Shown: piece by piece, positions 15,874 to 21,455 of the stretch | Position numbering within the stretch: the first letter of the stretch is position 1 | How the letters are laid out: each line of letters opens with the position of its first letter | Source of the DNA: a virus | Length of the DNA stretch: 23,325 bases | Direction: 5' to 3' (one strand) | Virus record (IMG/VR): IMGVR_UViG_3300042402_005693 | Coordinates: 1-23,325 of that record | Notes under the pieces: model-generated | What the model was told of the DNA's origin: nothing | What the model saw: only the letters and a program-made list of their open reading frames with translations | Databases searched by the model: none | Program-made: the position numbers and the translations under genes

Positions 15874-16941
15874 TCAAACTGGATGATACATCACAACATC
15901 TTTATACACTTGCTTATTAATCCACTCATAAGTTTTACGAATACCTTCTTCCAATGTTTGAGAATAATCCCAATCAAGTTTCTCACGAATGAGATCATTG
16001 TTGGAGTTACGTCCACGAACTCCAAGAGGACCATCAATATGATTCTTCTCTACATTTTTGCCAGACACTTTTGCAGCAGTATCTGCTAGTTGATTGATAG
16101 TGACCATTTCTTCCGAACCAATATTTACAGGTCCTTCAAAATCAGAATCCATCAAACGACGTGTTGCCTCAATACATTCATCAATATAGAGGAATGAGCG
16201 AGTTTGCTCACCATCACCCCAGATGTCAATGGTTCCTCCCTGTGGAGGCAGTTCAGCAACCTTACGGCACATTGCTGCAGGAGACTTTTCTTTACCACCT
16301 GTCCAAGTTCCTTCAGGCCCAAAGATATTATGATAGCGAGCAATCCTCACTGGAATACCATAGTTGCGACTATAGGAAAGATAAAGACGCTCAGAGAAAA
16401 GTTTCTCCCAACCATATTCAGAATCAGGTCCAGCAGGATATGCATCAGACTCTTTTAGACCTGGATTATCTACATCCATCTGAGCATACTCTGGATACAT
16501 ACAGGCAGAAGATGAATAGAAAATCTTAGTCTTGTTAGTTCCAGTAAAATCATTCAGTTTCCTTACAGAATCCAGAATGTTCAAATTGATAAGTGCTGAG
16601 TTATGCATTACATCAGCATCGTGGTCTCCAGTAAAGATATATCCAGCACCACCCATATCAGCAGCAAACTGATAGATTACATCAAAGGTTTCAATATATT
16701 TTGATGCAACGAAATGATAGTAATTTCCAGCATATCCTTTGAATTGAACAACCTTTTCTACAAAGATTTGGTCCGTTAAATCTCCTTGGATGAATTCGTT
16801 CGCAGCACTCTGAGAGAACTCAGGATATTTAAGATCAACACCACGAACCCAATATCCTTCCTCACGGAGTCTCCTAACCATATAACTTCCGATAAATCCA
16901 CCAGCACCACAAACAAGTGCTGTCTTTTGTTTTTCTTCCAT
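15874..16941 (-). CDS. GDP-mannose 3,5-epimerase-like SDR
   Basis: 355 residues. The NAD-binding GAGGFIG (12-18), AADMGGAGYI (93-102), SSACMYPEY (144-152) with the acid/base Cys147, SEYGWEK (174-180) with Tyr176/Lys180, GTWTGGKEKSPAAMCRK (211-227) with catalytic Lys219, WGDGEQTRSF and GVRGRNSNN together match GDP-mannose 3,5-epimerase of plants almost block by block. That enzyme makes GDP-L-galactose and GDP-L-gulose from GDP-mannose. A segment of about 20 residues (68-87, FKGYAGNYYHFV...) seems inserted before the AADMGG block. A good Shine-Dalgarno AAGGAG lies 9 nt before the ATG. Substrate GDP-mannose is shared with GMD two genes upstream. Confidence 0.87.
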   Translation of the reverse strand: MEEKQKTALVCGAGGFIGSYMVRRLREEGYWVRGVDLKYPEFSQSAANEFIQGDLTDQIFVEKVVQFKGYAGNYYHFVASKYIETFDVIYQFAADMGGAGYIFTGDHDADVMHNSALINLNILDSVRKLNDFTGTNKTKIFYSSSACMYPEYAQMDVDNPGLKESDAYPAGPDSEYGWEKLFSERLYLSYSRNYGIPVRIARYHNIFGPEGTWTGGKEKSPAAMCRKVAELPPQGGTIDIWGDGEQTRSFLYIDECIEATRRLMDSDFEGPVNIGSEEMVTINQLADTAAKVSGKNVEKNHIDGPLGVRGRNSNNDLIREKLDWDYSQTLEEGIRKTYEWINKQVYKDVVMYHPV

Positions 16942-16977
16942 TTGATAACTCCTTTTTAATAAAGTTTATTTAATAGT

Positions 16978-18141
16978 TCAAATATTGTCAAGTATATCAG
17001 ACAAAACTTTCATTTGATCTTGTGTAACAAAATGATTATTGCCGACATAAACACCACTTGTATGTAGAGTCTCTACATTAAGTTTTTCTTTTTGAGTACA
17101 GACTTCATACTTATTAAATGCTGGATGTCTCAAAAGATTTCCACTTACAATAGGTCTGTGCTCAATACCCTTAGAATCAAATATTTCTTTTAGTCTGTTC
17201 ATATTTGAAGGATCTTTACACACTATTGGAAAACAAAAACTGCTATTTCCAACTTTATATTCTGGAATATAAAACTTATGTCCATTACGAGCAATAGATG
17301 AGAAGAAATCTTTATAGTTTCTTCTGCGAATTTCAATCATATCATCAAGTCTTTTTAACTGAGATATTCCAAGAACAGCACATACCTCATGATTTCTAAA
17401 ATTATATCCATCAGTTATAAACAAAAATTGTTTTGAGATATCTGAATTTTCTCTGATATACTGCACAAACCTTTCTGGACTAGATTCTCTTGCCATTCCA
17501 TGACTACGCTTCATACGCATAAGTTCATAGAGATCTTTATTATTAGTGCAAACCATTCCGCCTTCAATAGTAGTCATATGATGACCAAAGTAAAAACTAA
17601 AGGTAGCACCAAGAGAATCTTTTCCTCTACGAATTCCTTGAGTATTTTCTACACCATGAGATTCACAGATATCTTCAAGTATAAGAGCATTTGGAAATAA
17701 CTCTTTATATTTTTCAACGTTAGCAGAAATACCAAGAAGATGCGTGATAAAAATTGCTTTTACATCAGGATGTTGTTCAGAAATATACTTAAGATCATCT
17801 TCATCAAAACTAAAATTCTTAAGATTCACATCACAAAAAATAGGAGTAAGTCCTGCTTGAATTACAGGAGCAACATTCGTTACCCAAGTGCAGGCAGGCA
17901 CAATAACTTTATCTCCATCTTTTAACCCATAGAGTTCTTTTGCTGAAGAGATTAAAAGTGAGTTTGCAGTGCTTCCAGAAGAAACATACAAAGAATATTC
18001 GCAACCCAACCATTTCGACCATTCATTTTCAAACTGCTTTACTTTAGGTCCATTAGTAAGACGACTAGTAAACAACAGAAACTTTGCCATCTTGAACCTA
18101 TCGGCAAAGGTAATGGTATCTTTCATTAAAGGCCAATACAT
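16978..18141 (-). CDS. GDP-4-keto-6-deoxymannose 3-dehydratase-like (ColD-type)
   Basis: 387 residues of the aspartate-aminotransferase fold. SFYFGHHMTTIEGGMVCTN (182-200) has His187/His188 where aminotransferases carry the PLP lysine, the hallmark of ColD. ColD uses PLP and glutamate to remove the C3 hydroxyl of GDP-4-keto-6-deoxy-D-mannose on the way to GDP-colitose. SSGSTAN (54-60) and LLEDxCESHG-like LILEDICESHG (153-163) are the usual cofactor contacts. It has no cysteine cluster, unlike the RfbH-type gene at 9945. A strong Shine-Dalgarno (GGAGG) lies 7 nt before the ATG. It directly follows GMD, its substrate producer. A perosamine synthase (Per) is excluded by the missing lysine. Confidence 0.88.
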   Translation of the reverse strand: MYWPLMKDTITFADRFKMAKFLLFTSRLTNGPKVKQFENEWSKWLGCEYSLYVSSGSTANSLLISSAKELYGLKDGDKVIVPACTWVTNVAPVIQAGLTPIFCDVNLKNFSFDEDDLKYISEQHPDVKAIFITHLLGISANVEKYKELFPNALILEDICESHGVENTQGIRRGKDSLGATFSFYFGHHMTTIEGGMVCTNNKDLYELMRMKRSHGMARESSPERFVQYIRENSDISKQFLFITDGYNFRNHEVCAVLGISQLKRLDDMIEIRRRNYKDFFSSIARNGHKFYIPEYKVGNSSFCFPIVCKDPSNMNRLKEIFDSKGIEHRPIVSGNLLRHPAFNKYEVCTQKEKLNVETLHTSGVYVGNNHFVTQDQMKVLSDILDNI

Positions 18142-18163
18142 TTATTTTCCTCCAATAAAAGAA

Positions 18164-19171
18164 TCAAAACCGTTGCTCATTCAAGCACATATCTCTAACA
18201 AGTTCATCAAAAGAAATTTTAGGTTGCCATCCAAGTTTTTCTCTTGCTTTAGTTGAATCACCAATAAGAGTATCAACTTCAGATGGACGGAAGTATTTCT
18301 CACTTACTCGGATTACAACTCTATCACTTACAGTATCGATACCAACCTCATCAAGACCTTCACCTTCCCAACGAATGTTCATACCAAAGTATGGAGCACA
18401 TTTTTCAACAAACTCACGAACAGAGTGTTGTTCATCAGTTGCAATCACATAATCGTCAGGTTCATCTTGTTGAAGCATCAACCACATTGCTTCAACAAAA
18501 TCTTTTGCATGTCCCCAATCACGTTTTGCATTTAGATTTCCTAGGTGAATACAATCCAATAAACCTGCCTTTACTTTAGAAAGACCAATTACTACCTTAC
18601 GTGTTACGAAAGTTTCACCTCTTCGCGGAGACTCATGATTAAAAAGAATTCCAGAACTGGCGTGAATGCCCATCGATTCACGATAGTTTTTAGTAATCCA
18701 ATGTCCGTATAGTTTTGCCACGCCATATGGAGAACGTGGATAGAATTGTGTGGTTTCTTTTTGTGGAATTTCTTGAACCAAACCAAACATTTCAGAAGTA
18801 GATGCTTGATAGAAACGTACATTTTTCTCCATACCTAAAATACAAAGACTATGGAGAATTCTAACTGTTCCAAGTGCATCAACTTCTGCTGTATATGCAG
18901 GCATTTGGAACGATACTTTTACATGACTTTGTGCAGCAAGATTATAAATTTCAGTTGGTTCTACTTCTTGAATTACGTGAAGAATATTAGTCGAATCCGT
19001 AAGATCTGCATGATGCAAAACTACATCCTTTGATAGATGATCGATTCTAACATTATTAATAGATGAACTCCTTCTTATTGTACCATGTACTTCATATCCC
19101 TTACTTAAAAGAAGTTCTGCAAGATATGAACCATCCTGTCCCGTAATACCAGTAATAAGTGCTCTTTTCAT
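18164..19171 (-). CDS. gmd: GDP-mannose 4,6-dehydratase
   Basis: 335 residues, full family length. [12 protein letters not shown] (8-19) is the NADP-binding loop. STSEMFG (124-130) gives the catalytic Thr/Ser and Glu, and SPYGVAK (147-153) the Tyr149/Lys153 pair. [15 protein letters not shown] and [13 protein letters not shown] are also typical. It converts GDP-D-mannose to GDP-4-keto-6-deoxymannose, the branch point to GDP-fucose, GDP-rhamnose, GDP-perosamine and GDP-colitose. It is the first gene of the glycan operon, driven by a perfect-consensus promoter. No GDP-fucose synthase of classical type is recognised downstream, so the ColD-type dehydratase next to it is the likeliest user. Confidence 0.95.
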   Translation of the reverse strand: MKRALITGITGQDGSYLAELLLSKGYEVHGTIRRSSSINNVRIDHLSKDVVLHHADLTDSTNILHVIQEVEPTEIYNLAAQSHVKVSFQMPAYTAEVDALGTVRILHSLCILGMEKNVRFYQASTSEMFGLVQEIPQKETTQFYPRSPYGVAKLYGHWITKNYRESMGIHASSGILFNHESPRRGETFVTRKVVIGLSKVKAGLLDCIHLGNLNAKRDWGHAKDFVEAMWLMLQQDEPDDYVIATDEQHSVREFVEKCAPYFGMNIRWEGEGLDEVGIDTVSDRVVIRVSEKYFRPSEVDTLIGDSTKAREKLGWQPKISFDELVRDMCLNEQRF

Positions 19172-19191
19172 ACACGAATGCTTTTTTAAAT

Positions 19192-19220
19192 ATTATACAA
19201 AAAAAGGAGGTTGTTGTCAA
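19192..19220 (-). promoter_or_regulatory. Consensus sigma70 promoter of the glycan operon
   Basis: TTGACA (19215-19220) and TATAAT (19192-19197) on the minus strand are both perfect consensus hexamers with the ideal 17-bp spacer, immediately upstream of gmd. The -35 box lies in the loop and 3' side of the terminator hairpin of the previous transcription unit, so the two signals share the same bases. Confidence 0.9.
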
Positions 19221-19227
19221 CCTCCTT
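19199..19227 (-). terminator. Rho-independent terminator between the small-gene block and the glycan operon
   Basis: On the minus strand AAGGAGGTTG and CAACCTCCTT form a perfect 10-bp stem with a 4-nt loop (19204-19227), followed by a seven-T run. It ends transcription coming from the 75-aa gene and tRNA region. It interlocks with the gmd promoter. Confidence 0.88.
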
Positions 19228-19360
19228 AACTATTCAGGCTCGCCACCAATTCTTTAACTGGAAATTGGAAACCAGGCGGGAGAGAGTCCCATCCGCACCA
19301 CTTGCTCTTGGGAAAAGCAAGAAACCATAATGAGGGTCATATTGACTCCACCACTTAGTT
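19228..19360 (-). pseudogene. Possible degraded small gene between the 75-aa gene and the terminator
   Basis: No intact convincing gene. Two overlapping minus-strand frames read like one broken protein: WWSQYDPHYGFL in one frame, then AFPKSKWCGWDSLPPGFQFP...ELVASLNS in another, ending at a stop just before the terminator. A single-base shift near 19310-19325 would join them, but no start codon is seen. Alternatively, a third frame encodes a 28-aa peptide (19254-19340, MTLIMVSCF...) preceded by GGTGGAG 5 nt from its ATG. I cannot decide between a remnant and a tiny gene. Confidence 0.3.
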
Positions 19361-19588
19361 TTAAGAAACTAAGAAAAGTTGGGTTAACTTTGATATCTCG
19401 GTAATACCAAAGAACGCACATAAGAATAGTACATCCCAAAGTTTAAGTTTAATAGCAAAAGGTACTGTGAGTAATCCCCCAACAACCTTTATCATTAAAC
19501 CATATTTAAATTCTCCCCATAGCATAGTTTGATAACCAATTATGAGGAGAATGTTTCCAATCCAACGAAGTAGATCAGATCTAGACAT
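19361..19588 (-). CDS. Small integral membrane protein (75 aa)
   Basis: Two hydrophobic segments (about 9-27, IGNILLIIGYQTML; and about 34-64, KVVGGLLTVPFAIKLKLWDVLFLCAFFGI) suggest two or three membrane spans, with the basic N-terminus MSRSDLLR. No recognised family. A weak GGGAG lies 11 nt before the ATG. It is the last clear gene of the small-gene block before the terminator. Probably a phage-specific inner- or thylakoid-membrane protein of unknown role. Confidence 0.55.
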   Translation of the reverse strand: MSRSDLLRWIGNILLIIGYQTMLWGEFKYGLMIKVVGGLLTVPFAIKLKLWDVLFLCAFFGITEISKLTQLFLVS

Positions 19589-19636
19589 AAGGGGTTTTGC
19601 TCCCGACCAGTGCTGTTAAAGTCCATCCGTGACTAT

Positions 19637-19894
19637 TTACTCATCATCCTCATCGTCTTTAACATAACAAGGTACTCTTTCTGGATCTAACCAAAGAGTA
19701 TAATTAAAGTCCTCCATAGCAGTCATTAACTGCATTTCATTATCGCAGAGATACATATCTCGGTATCGTCCAGTATAAGAGTCTGCTTTTTGAATGCGAC
19801 AATCAGGTTTACCATTAATTTCCAAGGTGCCAACTTGGATATAACGATAAGGAAATCGTTCCATAAGAACGGTTGGTTTCCTGACTACTTTCAT
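19637..19894 (-). CDS. Hypothetical protein (85 aa), acidic tail
   Basis: Basic beginning (MKVVRKPTVLMERFPYRYIQVG), a probable small beta-rich core and a very acidic end (KDDEDDE). No recognised family and no membrane segment. It begins by an ATGA overlap with the upstream 71-aa gene, which supports its being real and co-translated. Function unknown. Confidence 0.65.
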   Translation of the reverse strand: MKVVRKPTVLMERFPYRYIQVGTLEINGKPDCRIQKADSYTGRYRDMYLCDNEMQLMTAMEDFNYTLWLDPERVPCYVKDDEDDE

Positions 19895-20106
19895 GCAACC
19901 TCAACGGATTCAAGATCTGCAAGAACGTATTCCATAAGCATTTCATAGTCATCTAGAGGATCACCAGAAAACACTACACCTTCGTTTTCATAGTAGCGGC
20001 GAACCTTTTTGTAGAGTTTCGGATTCTTTACATCAAGGTAAAAGTCACCGTTTGCTGCACCACGAAGGGTTTGAACGTCTTTCTTGAATTTAGAAATGAG
20101 AGTCAT
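19891..20106 (-). CDS. Hypothetical protein (71 aa)
   Basis: Starts MTLISKFKKDVQTLRGAANGDFYLDVKNPKLYKKVRRYYENEG; a basic N-terminal half and an acidic C-terminal half. The reading frame is open further upstream to 20205, but that stretch contains the promoter and enters tRNA-Met, so I use the ATG at 20106, just after the promoter. No known family recognised. Coupled by ATGA to the 85-aa gene. Confidence 0.65.
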   Translation of the reverse strand: MTLISKFKKDVQTLRGAANGDFYLDVKNPKLYKKVRRYYENEGVVFSGDPLDDYEMLMEYVLADLESVEVA

Positions 20107-20128
20107 TGTTTTGAATGTTGACCTTAGT

Positions 20129-20157
20129 ATTATAAGGGTTTGACTTGGAGAAGTCAA
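20129..20157 (-). promoter_or_regulatory. Sigma70-like promoter for the 71/85/75-aa genes
   Basis: TTGACT (20152-20157) and TATAAT (20129-20134) with a 17-bp spacer on the minus strand, about 20 nt upstream of the ATG at 20106. A 7-bp inverted repeat TTGACTT/AAGTCAA with a 4-nt loop (20140-20157) includes the whole -35 box as one arm. Confidence 0.8.
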
Positions 20158-20160
20158 GGT

Positions 20161-20180
20161 GGACAGTGTTGATTCTGTCC
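20161..20180. repeat. Short inverted repeat just after tRNA-Met
   Basis: GGACAG and CTGTCC form a 6-bp stem around an 8-nt loop, 2 nt beyond the tRNA-Met 3' end. No T-run follows, so it is not a classical terminator. It could mark the 3' processing boundary of the tRNA transcript. Confidence 0.4.
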
Positions 20181-20182
20181 TA

Positions 20183-20255
20183 TGCTCCTTGCGTGGATCG
20201 AACACGCCTCAGGCGAATTATGAGTTCGCTGCATTCACCAGATTGCTAAAGGAGC
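20183..20255 (-). tRNA. tRNA-Met (anticodon CAU)
   Basis: A 73-nt cloverleaf: acceptor GCTCCTT/AAGGAGC with discriminator A, D arm GCA...TGC, anticodon stem GCGAA/TTCGC around CTCATAA (anticodon CAU), 5-nt variable loop, and T arm GCGTG-TTCGATC-CACGC. All stems pair fully. CCA is not encoded. A CAU anticodon could be elongator Met, or Ile2 if the cytidine is lysidine-modified; the first pair is G-C, so it is not a typical bacterial initiator. It lies 4 bp from the class II tRNA and is probably co-transcribed with it. Confidence 0.93.
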
Positions 20256-20259
20256 AAAG

Positions 20260-20347
20260 TACGAGTGGGTGGATTCGAACCACCTCAAAGCCGCTAATCT
20301 GGCGGAAAAGGTTTATAAGACCTCTCTGACTACCAAGTCTCACTCGC
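20260..20347 (-). tRNA. Class II tRNA (long variable arm), identity unclear: UAU by position, possibly Leu
   Basis: An 88-nt gene. Acceptor GCGAGTG/CACTCGT (G-U at the first pair), discriminator A, T arm GGTGG-TTCGAAT-CCACC, and a long variable arm with stem CCGC/GCGG. Anticodon stem GAGGT/ACCTT closes the loop CTTATAA, whose central triplet is UAU (would read AUA, Ile). A long variable arm belongs to Leu, Ser or bacterial Tyr, not Ile. The D region between acceptor and anticodon stems is only 16 nt, shorter than normal. Leu (A73) is the likeliest body type, but a UAA anticodon is not in register. Whether it is functional is uncertain. Confidence 0.7.
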
Positions 20348-20361
20348 TTAAATCCAGATCT

Positions 20362-20390
20362 ATAGTAGCGGATCTGGAACGCTTGGTCAA
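20362..20390 (-). promoter_or_regulatory. Sigma70-like promoter for the class II and Met tRNAs
   Basis: TTGACC (20385-20390) and TACTAT (20362-20367) with a 17-bp spacer on the minus strand, about 15 bp before the class II tRNA. The -10 box lies in the loop of a perfect 7-bp inverted repeat (20354-20360 with 20371-20377). The -35 overlaps the stop codon of the antitoxin gene. The -10 matches only 4 of 6 bases. Confidence 0.6.
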
Positions 20391-20623
20391 GAACCTTCTT
20401 CGTGGTCGGTGTGTATTCGTATCACATCCTCATCCACACATGCATTAGATTCTACTGCAAACTTTATGGTTTCGTTGTATGGAACTATCACTGCGCTTTT
20501 ATTTCCGTCTCGTATAATAAATGATTCTCCACTTTCAACTCTATTCATTAGATTATCAAAATTAGATTGAAATTCTTCGATTGTAAAGGATTGGAATTCT
20601 TCTAGTTCTTTATACATTTTCAT
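20387..20623 (-). CDS. Phd/YefM-family antitoxin-like protein, without a toxin gene
   Basis: 78 residues: SFTIEEFQSNFDNLMNRVESGESFIIRDGNKSAVIVPYNETIKF matches the DNA-binding N-terminal domain of Phd/YefM antitoxins, with the usual pattern of helix, NL...V..GE, strand, then AV(I/L)V..xE. The frame is open further upstream into tRNA-Pro, but the ATG at 20623 (17 nt after the tRNA) is the sensible start; a second ATG is two codons on. No Doc, YoeB or other toxin flanks it: tRNA-Pro lies upstream and the class II tRNA downstream. A lone phage antitoxin may neutralise a host toxin or act as a repressor. Confidence 0.75.
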   Translation of the reverse strand: MKMYKELEEFQSFTIEEFQSNFDNLMNRVESGESFIIRDGNKSAVIVPYNETIKFAVESNACVDEDVIRIHTDHEEGS

Positions 20624-20640
20624 AAAGTGATTTTTATGAG

Positions 20641-20714
20641 TCGGGCATAGAGGATTTGAACCTCTGGCCTTTCCGCCCCAAACGGAACGCGCTACCAAAC
20701 TGCGCTAATGCCCG
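20641..20714 (-). tRNA. tRNA-Pro (anticodon UGG)
   Basis: A 74-nt cloverleaf: acceptor CGGGCAT/ATGCCCG with A73, anticodon stem TTCCG/CGGAA around TTTGGGG (anticodon UGG), T arm AGAGG-TTCAAAT-CCTCT. CCA is not encoded. Its 5' end overlaps the last 10 bp of the HNH gene, so the tRNA must be cut from a transcript that also carries that mRNA. Confidence 0.94.
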
Positions 20715-21079
20715 GTGTAATGTTCTATTCTATGACAATTGGAGCACAGAACTTCACATTTGTTTAGTTCTTTCATAACATTTTCCCAAGACCTACTTCT
20801 TGCTATTACACAAGGTTCGAACTCATCCTTATCATTATTGGGGTGGTGGAATTCAAGTGCTCTATAATCACTATATCCACATCTAGTACAGGATAAGGTT
20901 TTTTTGTATTCTCTAAATTTTTCTATTCTTAAAGAACTCTCTTGAAGTTTTTGTTTAGAATAACAAGGAATACACTTATGTCTATAATATTGAACTCCAT
21001 TTATATTACCAGCAGATGGAAATTCTGTCAAGTTTAGGAGTTTTTCTTTTCCACATTTTTTACATACTCTTGTTTCCAT
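20705..21079 (-). CDS. HNH endonuclease with zinc-binding cysteines
   Basis: 124 residues. An N-terminal zinc knuckle (Cys6, Cys9, Cys36, Cys39) is followed by a classic HNH nuclease: CTRCGYSDYRALEFHHPNNDK (64-84; Cys64/Cys67 for zinc, His78/His79 at the active site) and CEVLCSNCHRIEH (108-120; Cys112/Cys115 and the final His). Free-standing HNH enzymes of this type are common beside phage tRNA genes and may act in homing. The start codon is partly within the stem of a hairpin (21078-21106) and has no Shine-Dalgarno. An early-type promoter lies upstream and a late-type motif overlaps the hairpin base, suggesting timed translation. The 3' end overlaps tRNA-Pro. Confidence 0.88.
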   Translation of the reverse strand: METRVCKKCGKEKLLNLTEFPSAGNINGVQYYRHKCIPCYSKQKLQESSLRIEKFREYKKTLSCTRCGYSDYRALEFHHPNNDKDEFEPCVIARSRSWENVMKELNKCEVLCSNCHRIEHYTGH

Positions 21080-21106
21080 TTGGGAATATTTAATGTGTTC
21101 CCAAAT
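21078..21106 (-). promoter_or_regulatory. Hairpin covering the HNH start codon
   Basis: A perfect 9-bp inverted repeat (21078-21086 with 21098-21106) and an 11-nt loop. The 3' arm on the mRNA includes part of the ATG (21077-21079), so a transcript made from upstream would hide the start. The 5' arm overlaps the late-type motif. Confidence 0.6.
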
Positions 21107-21113
21107 ATTTATG
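21106..21113 (-). promoter_or_regulatory. T4-type late promoter-like motif before HNH
   Basis: CATAAATA on the minus strand matches TATAAATA, the T4-family late promoter, at 7 of 8 positions. By T4 spacing, transcription would start near 21100, inside the 5' arm of the start-codon hairpin, and so would remove most of that arm. The motif also contains the stop codon of the 40-aa gene. A single motif in AT-rich DNA is weak evidence. Confidence 0.45.
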
Positions 21114-21231
21114 GGAGTTTGTTTCTATGTATATACATGATACCAGCAAAAGGAACGACTGTCAACCCCATTCCACAGAGAAAAAGAAAGAATGGATTTG
21201 ATGCTAGTGTTTCGACCAAGTGAAAAATCAT
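21109..21231 (-). CDS. Small membrane protein (40 aa)
   Basis: MIFHLVETLASNPFFLFLCGMGLTVVPFAGIMYIHRNKLP: one membrane span (about 13-33) followed by a basic tail. It starts in an ATGA overlap with the 75-aa gene at 21228, with GAGGAAG nearby as ribosome-binding site, which supports it strongly. The promoter serving the HNH gene lies within its coding sequence. Function unknown; such short single-span proteins are common in cyanophages. Confidence 0.65.
   Translation of the reverse strand: MIFHLVETLASNPFFLFLCGMGLTVVPFAGIMYIHRNKLP
21137..21165 (-). promoter_or_regulatory. Sigma70-like early promoter upstream of HNH
   Basis: TTGACA (21160-21165) and TATCAT (21137-21142) with a 17-bp spacer on the minus strand. 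A perfect 12-bp palindrome ATGTATATACAT (21127-21138) overlaps the -10 edge and the predicted start site, a possible operator. It lies inside the 40-aa gene and would drive HNH and tRNA-Pro. Confidence 0.72.
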
Positions 21232-21455
21232 CTTCCTCTCCAGTTCTTGTATTCATGATAGAAGTATTGATCTACTTCGTCAAGTCCAGATAAAGGGGCA
21301 TGGACATCCCAGTGTGACCACTCAAAACAAAACTGTTTAATATGCATATCATTAAAAGCAGTCCTTACTCCATACATCCTAGAAAATGCAGATAAAGCAA
21401 AAAAATATCTTTGCTTAATGTGCGGTTCCATTTCCCTTATAATCTTTGGAGTCAT
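21228..21455 (-). CDS. Hypothetical phage protein (75 aa)
   Basis: A soluble, aromatic-rich protein (MTPKIIREMEPHIKQRYFFALSAFSRMYGVRTAFND...FEWSHWDVHAPLSGLDEVDQYFYHEYKNWRGR). A strong Shine-Dalgarno GAGGAGG lies 5 nt before the ATG. No known family or catalytic motif recognised. It overlaps the 39-aa gene upstream by 41 bp in another frame and the 40-aa gene downstream by ATGA. Confidence 0.7.
   Translation of the reverse strand: MTPKIIREMEPHIKQRYFFALSAFSRMYGVRTAFNDMHIKQFCFEWSHWDVHAPLSGLDEVDQYFYHEYKNWRGR

Noticed and set aside
16161-16529. Open frame of 122 codons on the plus strand
   Set aside because: It runs antisense through the GDP-mannose epimerase gene, whose motifs are intact. Its translation is Gln/His-rich with no domain, as expected of a shadow frame; the same holds for other plus-strand frames (for example 3499-3843, 4554-4910, 18283-18579).
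16978-18141. Perosamine synthase or other sugar aminotransferase
   Set aside because: The PLP-binding lysine is replaced by histidine (SFYFGHH), which fits a ColD-type dehydratase instead.
20107-20205. Upstream extension of the 71-aa gene
   Set aside because: It would include the promoter and part of tRNA-Met; the ATG at 20106 follows the promoter directly.
20624-20698. Upstream extension of the antitoxin gene
   Set aside because: The extra codons translate tRNA-Pro sequence, so the ATG at 20623 is the start.
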